This document shows positions 27,800 to 36,314 of a stretch of DNA of 64,000 nucleotides, piece after piece (within the stretch, counting starts at the first letter, position 1; the number at the start of each line of letters is the position of its first letter). Origin of the DNA: Allobosea lupini (lineage in GTDB: Bacteria > Pseudomonadota > Alphaproteobacteria > Rhizobiales > Beijerinckiaceae). The notes below the pieces were generated by a model, which ran no database searches, was not told the DNA's origin, and was given only the letters and a program-made list of their open reading frames with translations. The position numbers and the translations under genes were made by a program. The stretch covers positions 682,001 to 746,000 of the forward strand of contig NZ_FOAN01000002.1 of NCBI RefSeq assembly GCF_900109525.1. The letters are read 5' to 3'.

Positions 27800-28566
27800 G
27801 ACACGCGGCGCTCGCCCTCATAGCGGCCTGCCTCGCGGTCCTCGCCGCCCTCCCCGCGAAGGCCGAGGCGCTGATTGCGGCCCTGTCGACCCACCGGATC
27901 GCGATCGCCTCAAACTTCACCGGCGACCAGCTCGCGGTGTTCGGCCTGGTCGAGCGCGATGGCCGGTCCGTCGCGCGGGCCGACCCCTACGACATCGTCG
28001 TCACCGTCCGCGGCCCGCGGCGCATGCTGATCGTGCGCGAGAAGGAGCGCGTCGGCCCGCTCTGGATCAACCGCACCCAGCGCCGCTTCCCGGACCGCTC
28101 GATCTATCTCTCGGTCGCGACCAACCGGCCGATCAAGGAGATCCTGTCGGAAGAGGCGGCGCGACGCGACAAGATCGGCCTGGCCAATGCGCAGCGCACA
28201 CCGACGGGCTTCGACTTCGAACTCGATATCGCCCGCTTTCGCGAAGCACTGATCCGGACGCTCGAAGGCAAGCAGCTCTATGCGCTGGACGAACGAGGCG
28301 TGACCTTCCTGTCGCCGGCCCTGTTCAGCTCGCAGATCAAGATTCCGGCGGTCGCGCCGACCGGCCCCTATGAGGTCGAGGTCCTGCTCTATGCCGGCGG
28401 CTCGATCCTGGCGCGCCAGACCACCAATTTCGAGGTGGTGAAGACCGGCGCAGAACAGCGCATGACCTCGGCCGCGCATGACCGGCCGCTTCTCTACGGC
28501 CTGGCGACGGTCGCGGTGGCCCTGCTGCTGGGCTGGCTGGCGACGGTGATCTTCCGGCGCGACTGA
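27796..28566 (+). CDS. TIGR02186-type membrane protein
   Basis: 256 residues: a signal peptide (RHAALALIAACLAVLAALPAKA), a large extracytoplasmic domain starting ALIAALSTHRIAIASNFTG, and one C-terminal transmembrane helix near 230-250. This matches the TIGR02186 family, which I know as a usual neighbour of TauE genes in alphaproteobacteria. The ATGA overlap with the TauE stop indicates translational coupling. I infer an accessory subunit of the exporter; no activity is established. Confidence 0.82.
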   Translation: MRHAALALIAACLAVLAALPAKAEALIAALSTHRIAIASNFTGDQLAVFGLVERDGRSVARADPYDIVVTVRGPRRMLIVREKERVGPLWINRTQRRFPDRSIYLSVATNRPIKEILSEEAARRDKIGLANAQRTPTGFDFELDIARFREALIRTLEGKQLYALDERGVTFLSPALFSSQIKIPAVAPTGPYEVEVLLYAGGSILARQTTNFEVVKTGAEQRMTSAAHDRPLLYGLATVAVALLLGWLATVIFRRD

Positions 28567-28625
28567 GCCTTGGATCGCACGTCGGCTTGTTTCGAGTAAG
28601 TGGATTCGACTTTCGGTCCGACGCT

Positions 28626-29876
28626 TCAGCCCGTCAGCATCTCATAGGCAAGGAAGGGCACGATCGTGCCTTCGGCCACGTTCGTCAGCTCGTCGGCGAG
28701 CTCGACCAGCCCGTCGGTCTCGGTCAGCGAGGTCAGCACGCCGGCGCCATCGCGCGGATGCTTGCGCGCCACGGAGATGCCGTCCGGCCCGGGAGCCAGC
28801 GAGACACGGACGTATTCGCGCCGGCCCGCCTTCTTCTTGTAGGGAAAGCCGAGCCTGACCGGCAGGCCGTGCAGCCTGTTCGGCGGTGTGCCCGAGAGGA
28901 GCGCGATCACGGTGCGGGCAACGAACGCGAAGGTGACGAAGACCGCGACGGGGTTGCCGGGGAGACCGATGAAGGGGGTGCCGGCGACGTGCCCCATCGC
29001 CACCGGGCGGCCGGGCTTGATCGCAACACGCCAGAAGGCGAGTTCGCCGGCGCGCTCGACCGCCGCCTTGACGTGGTCCTCCTCGCCTGTGGAGACGCCG
29101 CCCGAGGTCAGGATCAGGTCGCAGCTTTCCGCAGCCCGCAGCAGGCGTGCGGCGAGGCTCTCAGGTTCATCCTTGAGGATGCCAAGATCGACGACCTCCG
29201 CCCCGGCGCGGGTGACGAGCGCGCGCAGCAGGCTGCGATTGGCATCGTAGATGCCCGCGCGCGGCAGGGCCGTGCCGGGCTCGTTGAGCTCATCTCCGGT
29301 CGAGAAGATCGCGACGCGGACACGTCTGCGCACCGCGACTTCGGTCAGGCCGAGCGCGGCAAGCAGCGCGAGGTCCTGTGGTCGCAGGCGCCGGCCGGCA
29401 GCGAGCGCGACATGCCCGCGCGGCAGATCTTCGCCCGCTGGCCGGGTATTGGCGCCACGCTTCAGCCCGGGCGGCAGGATGACCGCGCCGGCTTTCAGCG
29501 TGACGTCCTCTTGCATGAAGACGGTATCGGCACCCGCCGGCATCGGCGCGCCGGTAAAGACACGCACGGCCACCCCCACCGTCGCGACACCGACGGCGTC
29601 GTTGCCGGCTGCAACCCTGCCCGAGAGCGGAAGCTGCGTTTCCGCGGCCGTCAGGTCGGCGAAACGGACAGCATAGCCATCGACCGCCGAATTGGCGAAG
29701 GGCGGCAGGTCCAGCGGCGCGATGACATCCGCGGCCAGCACGCGCCCATCCGCCGCGGCGAGCGAAACAGTCTCGCTGCCGGCCACCGCCGCGATGCGCT
29801 CGGCGGCGTGTCCGGCCGCCTGCTCGATCGTCAGCATCGGCCCGAAGGCGTCGGCATCCGCGCTGAGCTGCGCCAT
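28626..29876 (-). CDS. moeA: Molybdopterin molybdenumtransferase
   Basis: 416 residues, the normal MoeA length. It inserts molybdate into adenylylated molybdopterin to make Moco. Recognised segments are FANSAVDGYAVR, FTGAPMPAGADTV, IFSTGDEL, SGGVSTGEEDHVK and GLPGNPVAVFVTF, covering all four domains. The start is the ATG after GAGGATTCCTGACG, two bases beyond the mobB stop, so the two are translationally linked. Placement behind the formate dehydrogenase genes fits its role in supplying cofactor. Confidence 0.96.
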   Translation of the reverse strand: MAQLSADADAFGPMLTIEQAAGHAAERIAAVAGSETVSLAAADGRVLAADVIAPLDLPPFANSAVDGYAVRFADLTAAETQLPLSGRVAAGNDAVGVATVGVAVRVFTGAPMPAGADTVFMQEDVTLKAGAVILPPGLKRGANTRPAGEDLPRGHVALAAGRRLRPQDLALLAALGLTEVAVRRRVRVAIFSTGDELNEPGTALPRAGIYDANRSLLRALVTRAGAEVVDLGILKDEPESLAARLLRAAESCDLILTSGGVSTGEEDHVKAAVERAGELAFWRVAIKPGRPVAMGHVAGTPFIGLPGNPVAVFVTFAFVARTVIALLSGTPPNRLHGLPVRLGFPYKKKAGRREYVRVSLAPGPDGISVARKHPRDGAGVLTSLTETDGLVELADELTNVAEGTIVPFLAYEMLTG

Positions 29877-29878
29877 CG

Positions 29879-30409
29879 TCAGGAATCCTCTTTCGCCCGG
29901 GCCAGCACCGTGTCGAGCGGCTGGGCCTTGGCGAAGAGACAATCGGCGATGGCGGCGACGTCGTCGAGCCCGATCACCGGGCAACCGGCATCCGGAAGGG
30001 CGGTGTCGCTGGCGATGGCGACGATGCTGGGATCGCCTGGATGCAAAGGCGGCTTGTCGTTGGCGGCGCGATAGACCTCGAGCTTGGCATGCCGATCGCG
30101 CTTGAAGCCCTCGACGATGACAAGATCGACCGGAGACAGCCGCGCCAGCAGCTCCGGCAGCGCCGCTTCGGGCTCGTCGCGCAACTCGTGCAGCAGCGCC
30201 CAGCGCTTGCCCGAGGAGATCAGCACCTCGGAGGCGCCGGCCTGCCGGTGCGCCCATGAATCCTTGCCGGGGGTGTCGAGATCGAAGGCGTGATGGGCGT
30301 GCTTGATCGTCGAGACCCTGACGCCGCGGCGATTGAATTCCGGGATCAGCTTGGTGAGGAGGGTCGTCTTGCCGGCCCCGCTCCAGCCCGCCAGTCCGAT
30401 CACGCGCAT
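29879..30409 (-). CDS. mobB: Molybdopterin-guanine dinucleotide biosynthesis GTPase MobB
   Basis: 176 residues of P-loop NTPase. The Walker A is GWSGAGKTTLLTKL, followed by VSTIKHAHHAFD and the Asp of the LVIVEGFKRD segment, all typical of MobB, which assists MobA in attaching GMP to Moco. The start is the ATG of MRVIGLAG; an ATG four codons upstream (MSLS) is possible, but its AGG lies too close. It follows the formate dehydrogenase terminator and is directly followed by moeA. Confidence 0.93.
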   Translation of the reverse strand: MRVIGLAGWSGAGKTTLLTKLIPEFNRRGVRVSTIKHAHHAFDLDTPGKDSWAHRQAGASEVLISSGKRWALLHELRDEPEAALPELLARLSPVDLVIVEGFKRDRHAKLEVYRAANDKPPLHPGDPSIVAIASDTALPDAGCPVIGLDDVAAIADCLFAKAQPLDTVLARAKEDS

Positions 30410-30425
30410 CGACAACGACATCCTC

Positions 30426-30460
30426 AAAAAGACAAAGCCGGGCGCGAGATGCGCCCGGCT
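30426..30460 (-). terminator. Rho-independent terminator of the formate dehydrogenase operon
   Basis: Perfect 10-bp GC stem (AGCCGGGCGC and GCGCCCGGCT, loop GAGAT), followed on the minus strand by TTTGTCTTTTT. It lies 44 bases after the gamma-subunit stop and just before mobB. Confidence 0.88.
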
Positions 30461-30503
30461 GTCATCATGCAAATGCCGTCAGCGGGTCAAGCGCGGCAAA
30501 AGT

Positions 30504-31508
30504 TCACTCCGCCGGCTGCAGCTTGCCGCCGTGGACATGGCCCTTCTTCATTTCCTCGGCGACCCAGAGCGAATGGTGCTCCCTGGCCCAGTTGAGATCG
30601 ACCTCGCCGGAGCCCATCGCGTCGAAGGCGCCCTCCATGCCGACCGTGCCGATATAGATGTGGGCGAGGATGGCAGCGATCATCAGCACGCCGACGATAC
30701 CGTGGACCACATTCCAGAATTGCAGGTTGAGCACGCCGCCGGCCGTCGCGGGGAAAAGCAGATAGACGCCCGAGACGCCGAGCGCAGCGCCCCCGAGCAC
30801 GACAGTCCAGAACACGATCTTCTGGCCGCCGTTGAAGCGCTTGGCCGGCGGATGGCCCTTGCCGACGATGCCGCCGCCGGCCGCGAACCAGCGGACGTCG
30901 ACCATGCCGGGGATGTTGTCCTTGATCCAGATCAGGAACATCAGGGCGATACCCAGCATGAACGGCCATGCCAGGTAGTTGTGCGCCCATTTCGCCACGA
31001 TCGAGACGTTGGTGAACGCCTCCGGGCCGATCAACGGCAGTAGCAGCGCCTTGCCGAAGGTGACGTTCAGACCCGACAGCGCCAGCACGATGAAGCAGGC
31101 TGCAGTAAGCCAGTGGACGAAGCGCTCGAAACCGTTGAAGCGCGTCAGCGTCTGCCCGGAGGGACCGCTCTCGATCCGGATACGGCCGCGGATGAGATAG
31201 AAGGCGATCAGCGCGATCAGCATGCCGAGCACAGCGACCGCGCCGATCTTGGTCATGGTGTTCTGGTGGAAGGCCCGCCACTCGCGCCCGGCGGGGCGCT
31301 CCAGCGTCGCCGCCTTGGTGTCGGGGATGCTGATGCGGCCCTGCAATTCGGCCGAAGGATTGCCCTTCAGCGCATCGAGGAACTGCTTCTCCCTGACCGA
31401 ATCGGCGGTCGGGTTGACCTGCTGGGCGGAGCCAGGCTGGGCGATGCCGACGGCGATGGCCAGCAGCAGCGCCGTTACGAGGAAGCGGAGATGAGCGCGC
31501 AGCGACAT
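30504..31508 (-). CDS. Formate dehydrogenase gamma subunit (cytochrome b)
   Basis: 334 residues. A signal-like N-terminal hydrophobic segment ending GSAQQ is followed by a polar region to about 85, one membrane helix, then the cytochrome-b core with RFNGFERFVHWLTA and further histidines (KWAHNYL, WNVVHGI, LAHIYIG) able to bind two haems. This anchors the complex in the inner membrane and passes electrons from the beta subunit to quinone. It is the last structural gene of the operon, 89 bases after the beta subunit. The N-terminal extension is typical of the long FdoI-like members. Confidence 0.93.
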   Translation of the reverse strand: MSLRAHLRFLVTALLLAIAVGIAQPGSAQQVNPTADSVREKQFLDALKGNPSAELQGRISIPDTKAATLERPAGREWRAFHQNTMTKIGAVAVLGMLIALIAFYLIRGRIRIESGPSGQTLTRFNGFERFVHWLTAACFIVLALSGLNVTFGKALLLPLIGPEAFTNVSIVAKWAHNYLAWPFMLGIALMFLIWIKDNIPGMVDVRWFAAGGGIVGKGHPPAKRFNGGQKIVFWTVVLGGAALGVSGVYLLFPATAGGVLNLQFWNVVHGIVGVLMIAAILAHIYIGTVGMEGAFDAMGSGEVDLNWAREHHSLWVAEEMKKGHVHGGKLQPAE

Positions 31509-31597
31509 TGCGGCATCCTTTTCGCGAAGGCAGCGTCAATCTGGGGAAGAACGCACCCGACCTTTTGCCAGGCCGTGATGCGCCCTCCTCCCCCAGC

Positions 31598-32194
31598 TCA
31601 GATCGTGATGGTTTCCCGATAGGCCGTCTGCCAGCCCCAGGCTCCCGAGCCGTAGCCGCGCTTGACCACGCGTTCCTTGTAAATCTGCGCGATCACCTCG
31701 CCGTCGCCGGCGAGCAGCGACTTGGTCGAGCACATCTCGGCGCAAAGCGGCAGCTTGCCCTCGGCGAGACGGTTCGAGCCGTATTTCTGATACTCGGCCG
31801 GCGACAGGTCGGCCTCCGGGCCGCCCGAGCAATAGGTGCACTTGTCCATCTTGCCGCGCGAGCCGAAATTGCTGACCTTCGGATATTGCGGGGCGCCGAA
31901 CGGGCAGGCGTAGAAGCAGTAGCCGCAGCCGATGCACAGGTCCTTGTTGTGCAGCACGACGCCGTCGGCGGTGTTGTAGAAGCAGTCGACCGGACAGACG
32001 GCCATGCAGGGTGCGTCCGTGCAATGCATGCAGGCCATCGAGACCGAGCGCTCGCCGGGCTTGCCGTCATTGATGGTGACGACGCGCCGGCGGTTGATGC
32101 CCCAGGGCACGTCGTTCTCGTTCTTGCAGGCGGTGACGCAGGCGTTGCACTCGATGCAGCGATCGGCGTCACAGAGGAATTTCATCCGGGCCAT
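31598..32194 (-). CDS. fdh3B: Formate dehydrogenase beta subunit (four-cluster ferredoxin, FDH3 type)
   Basis: 198 residues with four [4Fe-4S] binding groups: Cys13-16-19-23, Cys55-58-63-67, Cys87-90-93-97, and Cys119-122 paired with Cys151-155. It passes electrons from the alpha-subunit cluster to the cytochrome b. It is shorter than E. coli FdoH because it lacks the C-terminal transmembrane helix, as in FDH3-type enzymes. GAGGAGGAAC precedes the ATG; it starts 14 bases after the alpha-subunit stop. Confidence 0.95.
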   Translation of the reverse strand: MARMKFLCDADRCIECNACVTACKNENDVPWGINRRRVVTINDGKPGERSVSMACMHCTDAPCMAVCPVDCFYNTADGVVLHNKDLCIGCGYCFYACPFGAPQYPKVSNFGSRGKMDKCTYCSGGPEADLSPAEYQKYGSNRLAEGKLPLCAEMCSTKSLLAGDGEVIAQIYKERVVKRGYGSGAWGWQTAYRETITI

Positions 32195-32208
32195 GGTTCA
32201 GTTCCTCC

Positions 32209-35187
32209 TCACGCCGCCGCGATCTGGCAGAGCGTGACCTTGCCTTCGTGCATGGCGGTCACAGGGTCGTAGCCATAGGTCGTGACGATATTGACCGACT
32301 CGCCCAGCACGATCGGGTCGAGGCCCTTCGGATAATTGCCGCGCTGGTCGACGCCCTGATAGAAGCCGCCGAAATGGAAGGGCATGAAGGCGGCGCCTTT
32401 GCCGACCCGCTCGGTGACCAGCGCCTTGACCCTGGCCTTGGAGTTGTTCTCCGGTCCTGTCACCCAGACGAAGGCGCCATCCCGGATGCCACGCTCGGCC
32501 GCATCCGCCGTGTTGATCTCGACGAACATGTCCTGCTGCAATTCGGCCAGCCACTTGTTCGAGCGCGTCTCCTCGCCGCCGCCCTCGTATTCGACGAGGC
32601 GGCCGGAGGTCAGCACGATCGGGAACGACTTGGCGATGCCCTTCTCGACCGCCGCCTTCTGCACGGAGGTGTGGAGGTTCGGGATGCGCAGCGTGCGCTC
32701 GTCCGGACGCGCCGGCCATTTCGCCACGAGGTCGACGCGCGGCGAGTAGATCGGCTCGCGATGGACCGGCACCGGGTCGGGGAGGTTCCAGGCATTGGCC
32801 CTGGCCTTGCCGTTGCCGTACGGCACGCAGCCATGTTCCAGCGCGACGCGCTGGATGCCGCCGGAGAGGTCGGTCGACCAGGAGACGCCATCGACGGCGT
32901 TGCCGCCGATCCAGGAGATGGTGGCCAGTTCCGCCGGCGTCAGGTCCTTGTCCCAGCCGAGCTTCTTCAGCACACCCATGGTGAACTCGGGATAGCCGTC
33001 CTTGATGTCCGAGTTCAGCGAGTAGGAGCCGCCCTCGGCGAGCAGGGTATCCTCGACTTTGCTGCCGTCGGGCAGCGTGCGCTCGCGGGTGAGGCCGAAG
33101 CGCGGGCGGAAGGTGCCGCCGCCATCCTTGGCCGCGAGCGAGGTGTTGTAGAGGATGTGCGTGCCCGGGTGCTTGTATTCGGGCGTGCCCCAGCACGGCC
33201 AGGGCAGGCCGTAGAAATCGTTCTCGACCGGCGAACCCTTGGCGCCGCGCAGCGTCACGATGTCGAACTTGTCCTGGTTCGCCATGTGCAGCTTCAGGCG
33301 CTCGGGCGACTGGCCGGTATAGCCGGTCGACCAGCCGCCGCGGTTGATCTCCCTGAGGATCGATTCGGCCGTCGGCTCCAGCCCGATCTTGCCCTGGACC
33401 ATCTCATAGGGCCGGAACATTTCGGTGGCGAAGCCGAGCTTCTGCGAGAGCTTGTAGATGACCGCGTAGTCGCTGGCCGATTCGAAGATCGGCTCGACGA
33501 CCTTCTCGCCCCATTGCACCGAGCGGTTCGAGCAGGTGCGCGAGCCGGAGGTTTCGAACTGGGTGCAGATCGGCAGGATGTAGGTCCCGTTCTTGCGCCC
33601 GCCGAGCGAGACGAAATTGGTCGGATGCGGATCGCAGACGACGAGGAGATCGAGTTTCTCGAGGCCCTTCACCGCATCGGGCATGCGCGGGATGGTGTTG
33701 CCGCCATGGCCCATGACGAACATGGCTTTGAGGTTGTCCTTCTGGTCGACCTGCTCGGCCGGCAGGTTCGCGGCGTCGAACCAGCGGGTCGAGGTATGGC
33801 CGGAGGTCTCCATATTGGCCTTACGCGTGCGGGCCGGCCGGCCGCCCTTGGCCGGCACTTCGTCGAAGCGTGAGACGAAATAGTCGTAGTCGACGCCCCA
33901 GACGCGGGCCCAGTGGCGCCAGGCGCCCTCGACCAGGCCGTAATAGCAAGGCAGGTTCGAGATATCCAAGCCGAAGTCGGTTGCGCCCTGGACGTTGCAG
34001 TGGCCGCGGAAGATGTTGGCGCCGGTGCCGTTGGAGCCGACATTGCCGGTCGCCAGCAGGAGGTTGCAGATAGCGCGGACATTGGCCGTGCCGACCGAGT
34101 GCTGGGTCACGCCCATGCACCAGACAAAGGTCGCCGGCTTAACCGTGGCGAAGGTCTGGGCGACGCGCTTCAGCTGCTCGCCCGGAATGCCGGTGATGTC
34201 CTCGACCGTCTTGGGATCGTATTTCTCAACCTCCTTGCGGACGTCGTCCATGCCGTGGACGCGCGCGGCGATGAAGGCCTTGTCCTCCCAGCCGTTCTTG
34301 AAGATGTGCCACATCAGGCCCCAGATCACCGCGATGTCGGTGCCCGAGCGGAAACGGACATAGTCGGTGGCATGCGCCGCGGTGCGGGTCAGGCGCGGGT
34401 CGAAGACGATGACGTTTGCGCGCTGCTGCTCCTTGCCGGTCAGGATATGCTGCATCGAGACCGGATGCGCCTCGGCCGCGTTCGAGCCCATGAAGATGAC
34501 GGTCTTCGAATTGCGGATGTCGTTGTAGGAGTTGGTCATGGCGCCGTAGCCCCAGGTGTTCGCGACACCTGCGACCGTGGTCGAGTGGCAGATGCGGGCC
34601 TGGTGATCGACGTTGTTGGTGCCCCAGAAGGCCGCGAACTTGCGGAACAGATAGGAGCCTTCGTTGGAGAACTTGGCCGAGCCGAGCAGATAGACCGAAT
34701 CCGCGCCGGACTTGGCCCGGATCTCCGTCATCTTGTCGCCGATCTCATTGATCGCCTGGTCCCAGGACAGGCGCTGCCACTGCCCGTCGACCAGCTTCAT
34801 CGGATACTTGATGCGGCGATCGCCATGGACGAGCTCGCGCACCGAGGCCCCCTTGGCGCAATGGCTGCCGCGGTTGATCGGGCTCTCCCAGGCCGGCTCC
34901 TGGCCGACCCAGACGCCGTTGTTGACCTCGGCCCGGACGGTGCAGCCCACCGAGCAATGGGTGCAGATGTTCTTGACGACCTTGGTGCCGGTGGCGGGGC
35001 CGGGCACGGCGGCCTCGGCCTTGCGGACCGAGCCGATCTGCAGGGCGCCGGCAGCCGCGACACCGCCGGCGACGAGGCCGGAGCGGCGCAGGAAGGAGCG
35101 GCGGTCCATCACGCCGGAGGCGAGGCCTCCAAGGGCGCTCTGCAGGCGGCCGCGCTGGACGTCGGCGGATTTGCGCTTGATCAGCAT
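32209..35187 (-). CDS. Formate dehydrogenase alpha subunit (Mo-bisMGD, cysteine type)
   Basis: 992 residues. Twin-arginine motif at 29-33 (DRRSFLRRSG), then a [4Fe-4S] site at Cys75, Cys78, Cys82 and Cys110. The residue that ligates molybdenum is Cys200 (QARICHSTTV) with His201 beside it, so this is the cysteine form, not selenocysteine; no UGA readthrough is needed. The molybdopterin and dinucleotide-binding domains fill the rest, ending AMHEGKVTLCQIAA. The enzyme oxidises formate to CO2 on the periplasmic side after Tat export. It sits between the small Tat protein and the beta subunit, with GAGGAGGCGG before the ATG. Confidence 0.96.
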   Translation of the reverse strand: MLIKRKSADVQRGRLQSALGGLASGVMDRRSFLRRSGLVAGGVAAAGALQIGSVRKAEAAVPGPATGTKVVKNICTHCSVGCTVRAEVNNGVWVGQEPAWESPINRGSHCAKGASVRELVHGDRRIKYPMKLVDGQWQRLSWDQAINEIGDKMTEIRAKSGADSVYLLGSAKFSNEGSYLFRKFAAFWGTNNVDHQARICHSTTVAGVANTWGYGAMTNSYNDIRNSKTVIFMGSNAAEAHPVSMQHILTGKEQQRANVIVFDPRLTRTAAHATDYVRFRSGTDIAVIWGLMWHIFKNGWEDKAFIAARVHGMDDVRKEVEKYDPKTVEDITGIPGEQLKRVAQTFATVKPATFVWCMGVTQHSVGTANVRAICNLLLATGNVGSNGTGANIFRGHCNVQGATDFGLDISNLPCYYGLVEGAWRHWARVWGVDYDYFVSRFDEVPAKGGRPARTRKANMETSGHTSTRWFDAANLPAEQVDQKDNLKAMFVMGHGGNTIPRMPDAVKGLEKLDLLVVCDPHPTNFVSLGGRKNGTYILPICTQFETSGSRTCSNRSVQWGEKVVEPIFESASDYAVIYKLSQKLGFATEMFRPYEMVQGKIGLEPTAESILREINRGGWSTGYTGQSPERLKLHMANQDKFDIVTLRGAKGSPVENDFYGLPWPCWGTPEYKHPGTHILYNTSLAAKDGGGTFRPRFGLTRERTLPDGSKVEDTLLAEGGSYSLNSDIKDGYPEFTMGVLKKLGWDKDLTPAELATISWIGGNAVDGVSWSTDLSGGIQRVALEHGCVPYGNGKARANAWNLPDPVPVHREPIYSPRVDLVAKWPARPDERTLRIPNLHTSVQKAAVEKGIAKSFPIVLTSGRLVEYEGGGEETRSNKWLAELQQDMFVEINTADAAERGIRDGAFVWVTGPENNSKARVKALVTERVGKGAAFMPFHFGGFYQGVDQRGNYPKGLDPIVLGESVNIVTTYGYDPVTAMHEGKVTLCQIAAA

Positions 35188-35199
35188 GATGCCGCCTCC

Positions 35200-35394
35200 T
35201 CAGTAACGGTTGACACGGTAGAAGTCCTTGACGTGCTCGCTCTCGCGATAGCGCGCCTTCGTCTCGTCCTTGCCGGGATCGACGGCGGCGGCAGGCGCGA
35301 CCGCGACTGGAGCCACGGCCACCGTTGCGCCGGCGCCGAGCGCCTTGAAGAAGTTGCGGCGGTCGAGAGCCGTCTCCTTGCTCTTCTGCGACAT
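35200..35394 (-). CDS. Formate dehydrogenase region Tat-targeted small protein
   Basis: 64 residues: MSQKSKETALDRRNFFKALG carries the twin-arginine motif, followed by an Ala/Val-rich hydrophobic stretch and a charged tail ending HVKDFYRVNRY. Genes like this immediately precede the alpha subunit in many FDH clusters and the product is thought to travel with, or belong to, the enzyme. GGAGGAGACGACG before the second methionine codon fixes the start. Stop-to-start distance to the alpha subunit is 12 bases. Role is known only from context. Confidence 0.85.
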   Translation of the reverse strand: MSQKSKETALDRRNFFKALGAGATVAVAPVAVAPAAAVDPGKDETKARYRESEHVKDFYRVNRY

Positions 35395-35417
35395 CGTCGT
35401 CTCCTCCGTGCCGTATG

Positions 35418-36209
35418 TCATGCGGGCAGGCTCGCGGCCTGCGTCTCGATCGAAAGGTAAAGGCTGCCGACCCGGCCGACAGCGCGGTAGAACCGCGCCG
35501 CCTGCGCGGTTTCGAGATCGGCGAAGAAGCGGTCGGCCCAGGGGCGGATGTGGCGGGCGAAGAAAGATGCCTCGTCGACCCCCTCGCCCGAGACCTCGTC
35601 GCGGATCAGCTTGGCCTCGATATCCATCAGCACGGCGATATGGTCTTCGGGCTCGCCGACGCGCTCGGCGCGGGCGAGACCGAGCCTGCCCATGTCCTCG
35701 CGCACCAAAGCGAGCGGGCGCTCGTGCAGGAAGCCGGTGAGATAGTAGGAGGCATATGGCAGGAGCTCACCGCGGCCGACACCGATGAAGAGCTGGAAAA
35801 ACTCGTCTCGCACCTGTTCGGGGCTCGCCTCGGCGGCGGCTTCCGCCAGAGCCATATGGGCCATTCCGAGCGGGGAAGCATCGCCGCGCAGGCTCTGCAG
35901 GGCCGCAAGGGTTTCGATTGTCGGAGCGCGCCAGAGCAGAGCGCCGATCAGCTCGAACTCGTCGGCGCGGGCGGCGTCGAGCGCGTCGATCGCGAGGGCG
36001 GCAGTCTCGACGATGATCGGCTCCTGCGGGTAGAGATCGGGCCGCAGATCGCTGCGCGAGACGCCGGTCAAAGCCTCCACCGAGAGGACGCGATCGGCCG
36101 GGACACGCTTCCAGGTCGAGATCGCCGGCTGCGAGACACCGACCCCTCGCGCCAGCGCACGCACGCCGCCGGCCGCTTCGATCGCTCGCTCCAGAGCCTG
36201 GTCCCGCAT
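35418..36209 (-). CDS. TorD-family chaperone fused to an N-terminal YdaS-like HTH
   Basis: 263 residues in two parts. Residues about 1-60 form a Cro/YdaS-type helix-turn-helix (GGVRALARGVGVSQPAIST, then WKRVPADRVLSVEALTGV and DLYPQ). From about 75 on it is an all-helical TorD/DmsD-like chaperone with DEFFQLFIGVGRGELLPYAS and ERPLALVREDMGRLG. TorD proteins bind the Tat signal and the apo-form of molybdoenzymes before export. Here the chaperone carries its own DNA-binding head, which suggests it links maturation status to transcription. The ATG was preferred over an upstream TTG. A dyad in the 105 bases upstream is a candidate target. Confidence 0.85.
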   Translation of the reverse strand: MRDQALERAIEAAGGVRALARGVGVSQPAISTWKRVPADRVLSVEALTGVSRSDLRPDLYPQEPIIVETAALAIDALDAARADEFELIGALLWRAPTIETLAALQSLRGDASPLGMAHMALAEAAAEASPEQVRDEFFQLFIGVGRGELLPYASYYLTGFLHERPLALVREDMGRLGLARAERVGEPEDHIAVLMDIEAKLIRDEVSGEGVDEASFFARHIRPWADRFFADLETAQAARFYRAVGRVGSLYLSIETQAASLPA

Positions 36210-36266
36210 GAACGAAGGCGTCTCCAATCCCGCGCCAGCAAGCTAGAACCCGCCGGAGCACGCGGC

Positions 36267-36307
36267 GATAATGAGACCTTATCGGTTTAGATTGCAATTG
36301 TTCTCAA
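36267..36307 (-). promoter_or_regulatory. Candidate promoter and operator of the torD-fdh transcript
   Basis: On the minus strand, TTGCAA (36297-36292) and CATTAT (36273-36268) are 18 bases apart, a fair sigma70 pair. GATAATGAGACCTTATC (36267-36283) is a dyad with GATAA/TTATC arms overlapping the -10. The neighbouring TTTAGATTGCAATTGTTCTCAA (split here: TTTAGATTGC, AATTGTTCTCAA) is a looser dyad covering the -35. Such a layout would permit control by the HTH-TorD fusion or an iron or anaerobic regulator. Confidence 0.4.
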
Positions 36308-36314
36308 CTGAAGC

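Noticed and set aside
26719-28566. A 615-codon frame that would join TauE-region sequence to the TIGR02186 protein
   Set aside because: The first two-thirds is the wrong frame of the TauE gene; the ATGA overlap marks the true start, with a signal peptide after it.
28580-28623. A 6-bp inverted repeat (CGTCGG and CCGACG) between convergent TIGR02186 and moeA genes
   Set aside because: The arms are too short and the loop too long to claim a terminator.
32209-35187. Possible selenocysteine formate dehydrogenase
   Set aside because: The molybdenum-ligand position is a Cys codon and the frame has no internal TGA.
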